From Anaerotruncus colihominis (lineage in GTDB: Bacteria; Bacillota; Clostridia; Oscillospirales; Ruminococcaceae), in contig CP102255.1 of the NCBI GenBank assembly GCA_025146135.1, positions 2,418,001-2,482,000 on the forward strand: a stretch of 64,000 nt of DNA, written 5' to 3'. The notes beneath the pieces were generated by a model. It made no database searches. It saw only the letters and a program-made list of their open reading frames with translations, and had not been told where the DNA came from. Shown here piece by piece: positions 16,309 to 25,087 of the stretch. Within the stretch, counting starts at the first letter, position 1. Every line of letters begins with the position of its first letter. The position numbers and the translations under genes are program-made.

Positions 16309-17793
16309 ATGGCAAACGAGTATTTATACGGCGCTTTTGGCCACATCGGCGAGACCGTGGCACAGAGCGCCGTGCAGGCCGGCACCGTCCCCGTCTATGT
16401 GGGAGTGGCGCCGGTCAATCTTGTGCGCGGCTATGCGGAGCAGGACGTCATCAACGTGCCGACCAAGATCTCCAATTTCGTCGACGCACAGAAAAAACAG
16501 GGCTACGCGGCCGACTGGTCGACGTTCACGCTTTGCGAGGCATTTGCCGCCCACTTTGATAACACCAAGGGCAACATCGGCCCCATTTACGCGATCAACG
16601 TCCTCGACCCTGACGTCCACCGCAAGGCCGCAGCCACCACCAAGACCCTGACCTTTACCAACGGCCGCACAGAGTTCTCAAGCTCCACGATCATCCTCGA
16701 CACATTCGTCCTGGCCAACAAGGTCGAGGGCGTCGACTTCACCCTTGATTACAGCTTTGTCAAGGGCAGCGTGATCGTCAGCTCCGCAGATCCCGACAGA
16801 CCGCTCACCGATAACCTTTCCGCCACATTCTACGAGGTGGAGCCTGGCAAGATTGCGGAGGGCGATATCATCGGCGGCGCCACCGCGGCCGGAAACTATT
16901 CCGGGCTCGGCGCGATCACCCTGCTCTATCAAGAGCAGTTCCAGGTCGCCAACCTGATCGCGGCGCCCGGCTGGAGCCACATCCCCGCGGTCTACAACGC
17001 CATGATCAAGGCCGGCACGCAGATCAACGGGCATTGGAATAGCTTTTGTGTCGGGGACATCCCCCTCGTCGACGGCGAAATCAAGATCGACACGATCGAA
17101 AAGGCCAAGGCGTGGAGGCGCGCTAACGGCTACACCAACGAGCGCACCAAGGTCTATTGGCCCCAGGCCATCGACAACACCGGCCGCGTGTTCCACCTGA
17201 GCACGATGGCGATGGTGGAGTTCATGCGGACGGACTACACCCACAATTCGATCCCGATGGAAACGTGCGGCAACAAGGAGATCCCCGTCGTGCGCCAGTA
17301 TTTCGGGCCGGACAACAAGAGCCGCGGCTTTGATCAGGAGCAGGCCAAGGAGCTCACACAAAACGGCATTTGCACCGCGATCGCGTGGGGCGGCCGTTGG
17401 GTATTGTGGGGAGATCATACGGCCGCCTACACCTACGGCGCCGACGTGGATCCGCGCGCTATTTTCGACGTGTCCATGAGGATGCTCATGCACATCACGA
17501 ACGATTTTCAGCGCGAATGGAGCCCCAAGATCGATGAGCCCATGACGCTCCAGCTCCGGGACAGGATCGTCAACCGGGAGCAGGAAAAGCTCGACGGCTA
17601 TGTGGCCGTCGGCGCGCTGATCGGTGAACCCCGGATCCTGTTTTTGCAGAGCGAGAACAGCACCACCGACCTCATGAATGGGGATTTCAGATGGGACATC
17701 GCCGTCACCCCGACGCCGCCCCTCAAGAGTGCGAGCGTCTACGTGGCCTATACCGACGCCGGATTCTCGGCGTATTTCGAGGAGGTGGCATAA
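16309..17793 (+). CDS. Contractile tail sheath protein
   Basis: 494 residues from ATG 16309 (GAGAGGTG upstream). It begins ANEYLYGAFGHIGETVAQSA. The C-terminal half (residues about 320-490) with WGDHTAAYTYGADVDPRAIF and the following helices resembles the conserved sheath core. It is the gene that defines the particle as a myovirus; contraction drives the tube into the host. Confidence 0.85.
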   Translation: MANEYLYGAFGHIGETVAQSAVQAGTVPVYVGVAPVNLVRGYAEQDVINVPTKISNFVDAQKKQGYAADWSTFTLCEAFAAHFDNTKGNIGPIYAINVLDPDVHRKAAATTKTLTFTNGRTEFSSSTIILDTFVLANKVEGVDFTLDYSFVKGSVIVSSADPDRPLTDNLSATFYEVEPGKIAEGDIIGGATAAGNYSGLGAITLLYQEQFQVANLIAAPGWSHIPAVYNAMIKAGTQINGHWNSFCVGDIPLVDGEIKIDTIEKAKAWRRANGYTNERTKVYWPQAIDNTGRVFHLSTMAMVEFMRTDYTHNSIPMETCGNKEIPVVRQYFGPDNKSRGFDQEQAKELTQNGICTAIAWGGRWVLWGDHTAAYTYGADVDPRAIFDVSMRMLMHITNDFQREWSPKIDEPMTLQLRDRIVNREQEKLDGYVAVGALIGEPRILFLQSENSTTDLMNGDFRWDIAVTPTPPLKSASVYVAYTDAGFSAYFEEVA

Positions 17794-18303
17794 ATGGCTT
17801 TATGGCTCGACCTCAAGGGCCCCGTGCTGGCTGACACGGTTTATAGAAACGGCGTGCTTGTGGGGAAAGACGTTACCGTCACCCTGCCCGCCGTTAACTT
17901 TGTCACGCACGACCACAAGGCGATGGGCACGGTCACGTTGCCTGTGCCCGGCCAGATCGAGGCAATGGAAATGACCATCACCAAGATCGGCGTCGACCTC
18001 GGCCTCGGCCGCATGATTGCCCTAAAAAATGAAACGTTTGAGTTTCGATGGGCCCAGGACGTCGTCAAGGCTGACGGCACATCCTCCCCGGAGGGCTGCA
18101 AGGCGTTCGTCCACGGCGTACCGAAAGGCATCCCCGGGATCGGCCTGGAACCCGGCACGGCCTCAGAGAATGAGATCTCCCTGGCCGTCAACCGTTATCA
18201 GCTCTACGTTGCCGGCGAGGAGTATTTCCTGATCGATCCTCTCAAGGGCACGCAGCGGATCCTCGGCGTGGACTACGCGAAAAACATCATGAGCATGTTA
18301 TAA
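17794..18303 (+). CDS. Tail tube protein (P2 FII-like)
   Basis: 169 residues immediately after the sheath stop. The beta-rich sequence (DVTVTLPAVNFVTHDHKAMG, then PVPGQIEAMEMTI) matches the major tail tube family of P2-like phages. It polymerises inside the sheath to form the DNA channel. Confidence 0.85.
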   Translation: MALWLDLKGPVLADTVYRNGVLVGKDVTVTLPAVNFVTHDHKAMGTVTLPVPGQIEAMEMTITKIGVDLGLGRMIALKNETFEFRWAQDVVKADGTSSPEGCKAFVHGVPKGIPGIGLEPGTASENEISLAVNRYQLYVAGEEYFLIDPLKGTQRILGVDYAKNIMSML

Positions 18304-18308
18304 AACCC

Positions 18309-18342
18309 GGCGCCGCCTCATTTGTGGGGCGGCGTCCTTTTG
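18309..18342 (+). terminator. Stem-loop after the tube gene
   Basis: CGCCGCC and GGCGGCG pair across a short loop and are followed by TCCTTTTG. It may reduce transcription of the assembly chaperone relative to sheath and tube. Confidence 0.5.
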
Positions 18343-18360
18343 TTGAAAGGAGCGCGCTAC

Positions 18361-18771
18361 ATGAACACCTTAAAACTCAACCACCCGATTCAGGTGGGCA
18401 CCCAGGAGGGCGCCAAGGAACTCACCGAGCTTCCCTATGATCCCGAGGAGATCACGGCGCAGATGTTCGCACGGGCCGACGCCAAAAAGGTCAAGGCCGG
18501 CGGGGCCGGCGGCGTCTCCATGGCCGAAGTCGACTATGGGATGCACCTGTACCTCGGATTTATGGCCATTCTGGCCGTCAATCCCCAGCTCGACCTCAAT
18601 GACCTGGAAAGGATCAAGGGCTCCGACCTTGTTGTGGTGATGCATATCGGCCGAAATTTTATGCTGCTCAAGTCGGCGGTCGTATCTCAGGAAAGCAGCT
18701 CCGGCGGGCGATCCGAAACTATGCCCGAGAGTTCCACACCTCCGTCGCCGACCTCGAGCGCGAAAGGCTGA
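18361..18771 (+). CDS. Tail assembly chaperone, short form (P2 gpE-like)
   Basis: 136 residues in the zero frame. NHPIQVGTQEGAKELTELPY and DPEEITAQMFARAD match the small P2 gpE-type chaperones. Translation without a frameshift ends at 18771 in a Ser/Pro-rich tail that does not look like a real protein. The second half of the family lies in the -1 frame (see next entry). Confidence 0.8.
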   Translation: MNTLKLNHPIQVGTQEGAKELTELPYDPEEITAQMFARADAKKVKAGGAGGVSMAEVDYGMHLYLGFMAILAVNPQLDLNDLERIKGSDLVVVMHIGRNFMLLKSAVVSQESSSGGRSETMPESSTPPSPTSSAKG

Positions 18772-18884
18772 TCGACTTCCTGGCCGACTACCGGGAGGCC
18801 GTCGAGGACGCCAGGGAGGCAGCGAAAAAACGGCCGCCAGTTCCGCGGCCGCCTAAAGTTCGGATCCGTCATGGGAGGAGGTGA
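18361..18884 (+). CDS. Tail assembly chaperone, -1 frameshift product (gpE+E'-like)
   Basis: Codons 1-100 are shared with the short form. At the heptamer A-AAT-TTT (18654-18660) a -1 shift gives 74 further residues ending at TGA 18882-18884. The new tail reads NFYAAQVGGRISGKQLRRA, then helical charged sequence (HTSVADLERERLIDFL), like E' or lambda T. The product would be about 174 residues. Such pairs wrap the tape measure protein during tail assembly. The slippery site is canonical; efficiency is unknown. Confidence 0.8.
18654..18660 (+). promoter_or_regulatory. Programmed -1 ribosomal frameshift site
   Basis: The heptamer AAATTTT is read A-AAT-TTT in the chaperone frame, an exact X-XXY-YYZ slippery sequence. 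The -1 frame downstream is open and protein-like for 74 codons. Confidence 0.8.
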
Positions 18885-21202
18885 TCCCGCTGGCTAAAAA
18901 CAAGATATTGCAGGCCGTCGTCGACGTGGCCGGCTCCATCGACCCCTCACTCGGCAAAATGATGGATGGCGTCACCAAGTTGCTCGAGGGGATCAACCTC
19001 AAGGCCTTGGCGGTCGCCGGCGCCGTGGGCGGCATAGCGGTCGCCACTGGCAAGGCCGTATTAGCAGCCGGGAGCTATTTGAGCGATCTCGGCCAAGAGT
19101 ATAACACGGCAATCAATGATCTTTCTGCAAGCACCGGCGCAACTGGAGAGGAACTCCAGGAGCTCGGCGACATTGTCAAAAATGTGTATAAGTCCGGCAT
19201 GGGTGAAAGCCTTGCAGATGTCTCAAACGGCCTTGCAACGGTCGAAAAGATCAGCGATCTCGCTGGCGACCAACTCGAATCGGCCACACAATCGGCTTTT
19301 TTGCTATCTGATTCTTTTGAATTTGAGATAGGAGAAAGCGCAAGAGCAGCCTCAGCATTGATGAAAAACTTTGGGCTCGACGCTGATCAAGCCTACGGGA
19401 TGATCGCTATTGGAGCCCAAAATGGCGCAGACAAAAACGGCGACTTGCTCGACACACTGAACGAGTATTCTGGCCAATATGCCGCCCTCGGCTTGACCGC
19501 CGATCAATTTATGGGCAGCCTGATTTCCGGCGCAGATGCGGGCCTGTTCTCCATCGACAAAGTAGGCGACGCCGTCAAAGAATTTAATATCCGAGCAAAA
19601 GATGAAAGCGATAGCAGCGCCCAGGCGTTTCAGTCGTTAGGATTTAACGCGGATGATATGTTCGCCTCGTTTGCGGCGGGTGGGGATAAAGCCCAAACCG
19701 CATTTTTTGAGACAGTAAACGCGCTGAATGATCTGGACGATCCACTGAAAAAGAACCAGATCGGCGTCGCTCTGTTCGGCTCTCAATTTGAGGATCTGGA
19801 GGCGGGAGTGCTGCCCGTGCTCGGAAGTATCGAGACCGCAGCCTATGACGGAGCTGCCGCCCTTCAGCAGATCAACGATGTCAAGTACAACGACCTCGGC
19901 AGCGCCTTCGAGGCGGTCAAGCGGTCGGCCGAAGTGGCTCTGCTGCCTATGGCCTCCATGATCGCCAATACTTTGACCTCGCTGGCCCCTATCCTGAGCG
20001 AAACCTTCGAGGCCATCAGCCCCGTCATCACCGACACCCTCAACGCCTGTATGCCGTTTATCGAGGAGTTTCTTGTGGGGATGGGCGACACGCTCAAAGC
20101 CGTTATCCCAATGATTGCGCAGCTGGCTGCGGAATTGCTGCCGGTTCTTACCCAGCTCATGAGCACGCTTTTGCCGCCGTTATTGGATCTCATCCAACAG
20201 CTTTTGCCGCCGTTTATGCAGATTGTACAGGCGGTCCTTCCGCCTCTCGCCAGCATCCTTGCAACGATCCTGCCAATACTGACGCAGATTGCAGCTGCGG
20301 TTTTGCCTGTGCTGGCGCAAATGATTAACAGCCTGATGCCTGCTGTTACGCCGCTTCTTGATATTCTCGCACAGATACTCAACAGCGTGATTACGCCGTT
20401 GCTTGAGCCTCTGTCCAGTCTTGCGCAGGCTTTGCTCCCCGCGATTACGCATGGGCTTGAAATAAGCGCGCCTGTCCTTGAATTGATCGGCAGCCTGCTT
20501 TCTACGGTTGTCGGGTGGATAGCAAAGGTGGTCGAGTGGGTGGCCAGCGGGCTCGGCTGGGTGGTAGATCTGTTCACTGGCAAGGCCAAGGCCGGAGTGG
20601 CCCCCGAGGGCTATGCCGCCGGCGGTTTTACGTCCGGCCTGAGCTATGCGGGCGAGGATCCGCGCTATCCCACCGAGGCGGTCATCAGCTTTAACCCGGC
20701 GTATCGCCGGCAGAATCTCGGGTACTGGGAACGCGCCGGCAGGATGCTCGGCGTGGAGCCCCGCAGCATGGAACCCGACAACTATTTCGAGGGGATCGCC
20801 AACGTGATCCTCGTCAGCACCCTCCAACCGTTCGCGGCCGGGGGCTTCACAAGCGGGCCGGGCATTGTCGGCGAGGATCCGCGCTACCCCACCGAGACCG
20901 TGATCAGCTTCAACCCGGCATATCGTCAGCAGAATCTCGGGTACTGGGCCCAGGCCGGGCAAATGCTCGGCGCGTCCGATTTTGACGATGGGGTCCTCCA
21001 GGGGGGCGGCTCCAATACCGTGATCTATGACCTGGGCGGCGTCACATTTGCGCCCCAGGTGACGGTCGGCGGAAACGCCGACAAGGACGACATCATCCAG
21101 CAGCTCAAGGATCTCGAGCCGGAGTTCTTTGACCTGCTCGAGACGTGGCTCAGAAAGAGGGAGGCGGGCAAGTATGTCACAGCAAATCACGGGGTATTTT
21201 GA
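18881..21202 (+). CDS. Tail tape measure protein
   Basis: About 770 residues. Helical N-terminal half, a repetitive hydrophobic middle (about residues 385-530) with recurring LLPxL units, and two homologous 48-residue blocks near the C-terminus (from about 579 and 652), each with AAGGFTSG, GEDPRYPTE and ISFNPAYR. The TMP sets tail length and is threaded into the host. The start is odd: GGAGGAGGTGATCC matches the 16S tail, so GTG 18881 lies inside it; the next in-frame codon at suitable spacing is CTG 18890. Confidence 0.9.
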   Translation: MIPLAKNKILQAVVDVAGSIDPSLGKMMDGVTKLLEGINLKALAVAGAVGGIAVATGKAVLAAGSYLSDLGQEYNTAINDLSASTGATGEELQELGDIVKNVYKSGMGESLADVSNGLATVEKISDLAGDQLESATQSAFLLSDSFEFEIGESARAASALMKNFGLDADQAYGMIAIGAQNGADKNGDLLDTLNEYSGQYAALGLTADQFMGSLISGADAGLFSIDKVGDAVKEFNIRAKDESDSSAQAFQSLGFNADDMFASFAAGGDKAQTAFFETVNALNDLDDPLKKNQIGVALFGSQFEDLEAGVLPVLGSIETAAYDGAAALQQINDVKYNDLGSAFEAVKRSAEVALLPMASMIANTLTSLAPILSETFEAISPVITDTLNACMPFIEEFLVGMGDTLKAVIPMIAQLAAELLPVLTQLMSTLLPPLLDLIQQLLPPFMQIVQAVLPPLASILATILPILTQIAAAVLPVLAQMINSLMPAVTPLLDILAQILNSVITPLLEPLSSLAQALLPAITHGLEISAPVLELIGSLLSTVVGWIAKVVEWVASGLGWVVDLFTGKAKAGVAPEGYAAGGFTSGLSYAGEDPRYPTEAVISFNPAYRRQNLGYWERAGRMLGVEPRSMEPDNYFEGIANVILVSTLQPFAAGGFTSGPGIVGEDPRYPTETVISFNPAYRQQNLGYWAQAGQMLGASDFDDGVLQGGGSNTVIYDLGGVTFAPQVTVGGNADKDDIIQQLKDLEPEFFDLLETWLRKREAGKYVTANHGVF

Positions 21203-21416
21203 TCACACCGCGGCCGGCGGCGACACGTTCGACTCGCTGGCCTTTCGTTTCTACACCGAGGAGCGAATGGCGCACTATATTATCCAGGCGAATCCCGACT
21301 ATGCCGACGTCCTGATCTTTGAGGGCGGTGAAAAGCTGAGGATCCCAACCCTGGAGAGCGTCGAGTCTCCCGACACGCTGCCGCCCTGGAGACGGCCTAA
21401 AAACATCAGCAAGTAG
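21174..21416 (+). CDS. Tail protein X (LysM-like, P2 gpX)
   Basis: 80 residues from ATG 21174, overlapping the tape measure end. GDTFDSLAFRFYTEERMAHY and IIQANPDYADVLIFEGGE form a single LysM-like fold, typical of gpX at the tube-baseplate junction. Confidence 0.8.
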   Translation: MSQQITGYFDHTAAGGDTFDSLAFRFYTEERMAHYIIQANPDYADVLIFEGGEKLRIPTLESVESPDTLPPWRRPKNISK

Positions 21417-21428
21417 GGGGCGAGCAGT

Positions 21429-22748
21429 ATGGCCATTATGGCACAGTGGCGCGGTATGCGCTGGGAGATCTCTCCGAACATGATAAAAGCCATTGCGGGC
21501 CTCTCCACCTCCTACAAGCTCAAGGCGTCAACGGACGAGGATGGCCGGCGCAAGGTTGAGGGCTTTGAACTTCAACCGCTTTCTCTCGACTACGACGTCA
21601 GCGACGCGGCCGGGGGCTCCCCACGGGCCGAGTTTGAGGCATGGGAGGGGCTGGTCGGACAGATCGGCCCCTTTTACCTCGGCGGCCGCCGGTTCGGTCC
21701 CCGGAGCGTTCAGCTCGACGAGGTCAGCATCGGCGACCTCGTGCTTGACAATTTCGGCAGGATCCGCTCGGCCAGGATCTCGCTCAAGTTCACGGAGTAT
21801 GCGAACGAGGGTGGCAAGGGCCAAGGCCGGACGCAGATCCTTTATAACGGCGTCGATATTTACAACGACATCAGCGTCAACCAATGTTTTCACGATATGT
21901 TCGCCGCCTCGCAGAGCGACGAGCTGCTGCTCCGCTTCAATGACACCCGGCACCTATGGGACGGATGGAACCCGGCCAACGAGGAGACCATCGAGGTCGT
22001 GGAGGGGGCCGCCCGCAGCGGCAAAATGTTCATTGAGTCTGTGATTCCTGAAAACGGCCTCATGACGCTCCGGGCCTTTTCTATTCCACCCACCGCAAAG
22101 GATCCGTTTACCAAGTCATGGGAAAACGTCAAGCTCCTCCAGATCGGGCAAGAGATCGCCAGCCGGCACGGCCTGGGCTTTGAGCAGTACGACGTCACCG
22201 ATCAGCTTTACGACTATGTGAGGCAGGATAACCTCCCGGACTTTGAGTTTCTCGAGCAACGATGCGCGCTCGAGGGCGTCGCCTTTCTGGTATTCGACGG
22301 CACGCTGGTCATGTATGGGGAGGCAGCCCTGGAGGCAAAAGCCCCGGCAGGATCCATCGACGTGCCGCCCGACGGCGTTTTTGAGTATCACGACGACGCG
22401 ACGGCCGCCTATGGCAAGGCCGAGGTCGTCAACGGGGACATCACCGGCAGCTTTGCGGCTCCCTCCGGGGGCTCCAAGCTGCTGCACCGTGTCCTCCAGA
22501 TCCGCATCGCCAGCCAAGCGGAGGGCAACAGGTTCGCCAAGGGCCTCCTCCGCTACGAAAACCGCAACATGACAACCGGCACGCTGCAAACGGCCCTCCT
22601 CCCGGAGTACGCCGCCGGCAGCGTGGCCACGCTCAAAACCGGAGGGGCCGGCTCCTGGGACGGGCCGGCCTTTATCATGCGGATCCGGCATGACTATGTC
22701 GCAAAGAAAAGCAAGATCTTTTTCAGGAAACCGCTGGAGGGCTACTAA
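21429..22748 (+). CDS. gpU-gpD fusion: tail protein U domain joined to baseplate hub D
   Basis: 439 residues. Residues 1-125 match the stand-alone U-like protein encoded downstream (shared GLSTS, AAGG, PRAEFEAW, FYLGGRRFGP). From about residue 135 the sequence is a late-control-D-type hub (LYNGVDIYNDISVNQC, then PDFEFLEQRCALEGV and FIMRIRH near the end). U and D are separate genes in P2. The hub sits under the tube and holds the spike. Confidence 0.8.
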   Translation: MAIMAQWRGMRWEISPNMIKAIAGLSTSYKLKASTDEDGRRKVEGFELQPLSLDYDVSDAAGGSPRAEFEAWEGLVGQIGPFYLGGRRFGPRSVQLDEVSIGDLVLDNFGRIRSARISLKFTEYANEGGKGQGRTQILYNGVDIYNDISVNQCFHDMFAASQSDELLLRFNDTRHLWDGWNPANEETIEVVEGAARSGKMFIESVIPENGLMTLRAFSIPPTAKDPFTKSWENVKLLQIGQEIASRHGLGFEQYDVTDQLYDYVRQDNLPDFEFLEQRCALEGVAFLVFDGTLVMYGEAALEAKAPAGSIDVPPDGVFEYHDDATAAYGKAEVVNGDITGSFAAPSGGSKLLHRVLQIRIASQAEGNRFAKGLLRYENRNMTTGTLQTALLPEYAAGSVATLKTGGAGSWDGPAFIMRIRHDYVAKKSKIFFRKPLEGY

Positions 22749-23125
22749 TGGCACAGATTGAGAAAGGCAAGATCTCCACCATAGAGGGGCCGGCAGACCG
22801 CAACGGAGACAACACCAGGGCCCGCGTGCTGCCGTCCACCAGGGCGACAGAGCCCTCGAGGCCCCTGGTCATTCCCTGGTGGCTCCGGGGCCAAATGGGC
22901 GCACTCAGCCCGGGCACCGAGGTCGTGTTCGCAGTATTCGAGGATCTGACCGGCTTTCTTATCGGCCGGACGGATGGAGAGTGGCCGGGGATCGTCCCGG
23001 GCGACGTCACCGTCACCGGCAAGGCCACGGTCGAGGACATGATCACCGAGCAGGTGCCGAGCTACAACGGGCACCGCCACGGCGGGATCATGGGCGGCCC
23101 GGGTGACACCGGGAACCCGAAGTAA
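22748..23125 (+). CDS. Baseplate spike protein V, short form
   Basis: 125 residues. An OB-fold body (GKISTIEGPADRNGDNTRAR, then SPGTEVVFAVFED) is followed by NGHRHGGIMGGPGDTGNP, whose HxH may bind an iron ion at the needle tip as in P2 V. It is short compared with P2 V (about 211), lacking a long beta-helix. Start overlaps the fusion gene stop. Confidence 0.75.
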   Translation: MAQIEKGKISTIEGPADRNGDNTRARVLPSTRATEPSRPLVIPWWLRGQMGALSPGTEVVFAVFEDLTGFLIGRTDGEWPGIVPGDVTVTGKATVEDMITEQVPSYNGHRHGGIMGGPGDTGNPK

Positions 23126-23138
23126 TGGAGGCGATGGC

Positions 23139-23636
23139 ATGGCCGTTATGGCTGAGTGGCACGGGAGGAGCTGGGAGGTCTCCCCCTGGAGGCTGGCCGC
23201 CCTGGCCGGCCTTTCCACCTCCCTCAAGCTCAAGAAAGACACCAACGAGGACAAGGACGGGGGGAATCCCACCAACGTCAAGGGCTACGAGGCGCAGGGC
23301 CTCAGCTTTGATTATGAGGCGAGCACCGCGGCCGGCGGCGACCCCCGCGCGGAGTTCGAGGCATGGCAGCGGCTCGTCGGGCAGACGGCGCCCTTTTATC
23401 TCGGCGGCCGCCGGTTCGGCCCGAGCCGGATCCAGCTTGTCGAGGTCAGCCTGGGCGACGTGACGTTCAGCAACCAGGGCCGGATGCTCCTGGCCAAGAT
23501 CTCGCTCAAGTTTGAGCAGAACGGCCCTTTAAGCCTCCAGAGTACCCGGGAGCCTGCTGGGATAGGTACGAGTCGCTCCGTGGTCTCAGCAGCCCGCGTG
23601 GGGCCCTCAGCGGCCGAGAAAGCGGCCCGCAAGTAA
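23139..23636 (+). CDS. Tail protein U-like, stand-alone paralogue
   Basis: 165 residues from ATG 23139. It repeats the N-terminal domain of the U-D fusion over residues 1-125, then has a 35-residue low-complexity tail. In P2, gpU lies at the tail end. Two related copies, one fused and one free, may build two stacked rings. Confidence 0.7.
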   Translation: MAVMAEWHGRSWEVSPWRLAALAGLSTSLKLKKDTNEDKDGGNPTNVKGYEAQGLSFDYEASTAAGGDPRAEFEAWQRLVGQTAPFYLGGRRFGPSRIQLVEVSLGDVTFSNQGRMLLAKISLKFEQNGPLSLQSTREPAGIGTSRSVVSAARVGPSAAEKAARK

Positions 23637-23651
23637 AAGGAGGTAGACATC

Positions 23652-23921
23652 ATGAAAGCCAAAGGGAACGGCTCCCCGGAACAGTGCGTCGAGAACCTCC
23701 TCCTCATTGTTCGAGGCGAGGTGCCTTTCGAGCGCCTCAAGGGGATCGACGCAACCCTGACAGACAGGCCGAGCGAGGAGGCCGCCCCGCTCCTGGAGGC
23801 GGATGCCGAGTGGCTCGTGGAGACCTATGAGCCCCGCGTCTCCCTCGGCAGCGTCAGCATGACGGCAGAGCTGGCCAAGGCCGGGCATTTTGTCATCGGC
23901 GTCGACGCTATCAAACAGTAA
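23652..23921 (+). CDS. Baseplate wedge protein W-like (gp25 family)
   Basis: 89 residues. ENLLLIVRGEVPFERLKGID and WLVETYEPRVSLGSVSM are typical of small gp25/W-type wedge proteins, which join sheath and baseplate. AAGGAGG lies upstream. Confidence 0.65.
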   Translation: MKAKGNGSPEQCVENLLLIVRGEVPFERLKGIDATLTDRPSEEAAPLLEADAEWLVETYEPRVSLGSVSMTAELAKAGHFVIGVDAIKQ

Positions 23922-23934
23922 GAGAGGGAGATCA

Positions 23935-25083
23935 GTGGCAGATATAAATTTCATAGAAGTGGACGCCGGCGAGATTTACAACATGATCATCACGGCGCTG
24001 GAGACTAAGGTCTCCGAGCCGCTCTATCCGGGCGACGAGCGCCGCCTGTTCGGCGAGGCCGTGGCCGCGGTCATGGTGGCGGTTTTTAATAAGCTGAACG
24101 ACGACGCGCGGCAGAGCCTCCTCCGCTACGCTCGGGGCACCGTCCTCGACGCGATCGGGGAGCGAGTCGACACGCCGCGCCTGGAGCCGAACAAGGCCAG
24201 CACCGTCCTCCGCTTTTCCATGTCGCAGGCGCTCGGTCAAAATGTGGTGATTCCCGCCGGCACCCGGGCCACCCCGGATTCAACCCTCTATTTTGCAACA
24301 AGCCGCCCGGCCGTGCTGCCCGCCGGAGAGACCCATGTCGACGTGGACGCTGAAGCCACCGAGGGCGGCGGCGCTTATAACGGCTACCGGCCCGGCACCG
24401 TGAGCACCTTGGTCGACCTCGTGCCCTATGTCAATAGAGTCCAGAACATTGACACCACACACGGAGGCGACGACGGGGAACCCTACACCGAGGAGGGCGA
24501 TGATGCCTACCGGGAACGGATCCGGCTCGCGCCGGCACGGTTCTCCACGGCCGGGCCCGAGGCGGCATATAAATATTACGCGCTTTCGGCCGACCCGGGG
24601 ATCCGTGACGTGCGGATCATCTCCGATCAGGCCGCCGGCACGGTCAGTATCGTCACGCTCATGGAGGATGGCGGCGGCCCCTCGGAGGACGTGGCCGCCC
24701 GGGTGCTGGAGGCGGCCAACGACGCCACCGTCCGACCGCTCGGCGACAAGGTCACGGTCGAGGCCCCCACGTTCCAGGAGTACGACCTGGAGCTCAAATA
24801 CTACGTTACCCAGGAGACCGAGGCCGCAGCGATCCAGACCATTGAGGGCCTCGGCGGCGCCCTGGATCAGTTCGTCGGCTGGCAGGGCGGCAGCATCGGC
24901 CGGGACATCAACCCTGACAAGCTCCGGGCCCTGGTGCTTTGCCCCAACTGGGAGAGCGAGACGCCCCTGGCGGGCGCCCTCCGGGTGGACGTGGTGGCGC
25001 CGAGCTATGCCGTGCTCGATGAGCGCAGCGTGGCCCGATATTCCGGCCAAGCTAAGGTCACGCATGAAGTGGTAAAGGAGTGA
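23935..25083 (+). CDS. Baseplate wedge protein J
   Basis: 382 residues from GTG 23935 (GAGAGGGAG upstream). GTVLDAIGERVDTPRLE, IPAGTRATPD and GDDAYRERIRLAPARFSTAG are conserved J features, and the C-terminal VDVVAPSYAVLDERSVAR fits. It forms the wedge arms around the hub. It looks complete. Confidence 0.88.
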   Translation: MADINFIEVDAGEIYNMIITALETKVSEPLYPGDERRLFGEAVAAVMVAVFNKLNDDARQSLLRYARGTVLDAIGERVDTPRLEPNKASTVLRFSMSQALGQNVVIPAGTRATPDSTLYFATSRPAVLPAGETHVDVDAEATEGGGAYNGYRPGTVSTLVDLVPYVNRVQNIDTTHGGDDGEPYTEEGDDAYRERIRLAPARFSTAGPEAAYKYYALSADPGIRDVRIISDQAAGTVSIVTLMEDGGGPSEDVAARVLEAANDATVRPLGDKVTVEAPTFQEYDLELKYYVTQETEAAAIQTIEGLGGALDQFVGWQGGSIGRDINPDKLRALVLCPNWESETPLAGALRVDVVAPSYAVLDERSVARYSGQAKVTHEVVKE

Positions 25084-25087
25084 GGCT

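Noticed and set aside
21429-21953. Frameshift between separate U and D genes
   Set aside because: The frame is continuous from the U-like part into the D-like part with no stop or overlap, so it is a true fusion.
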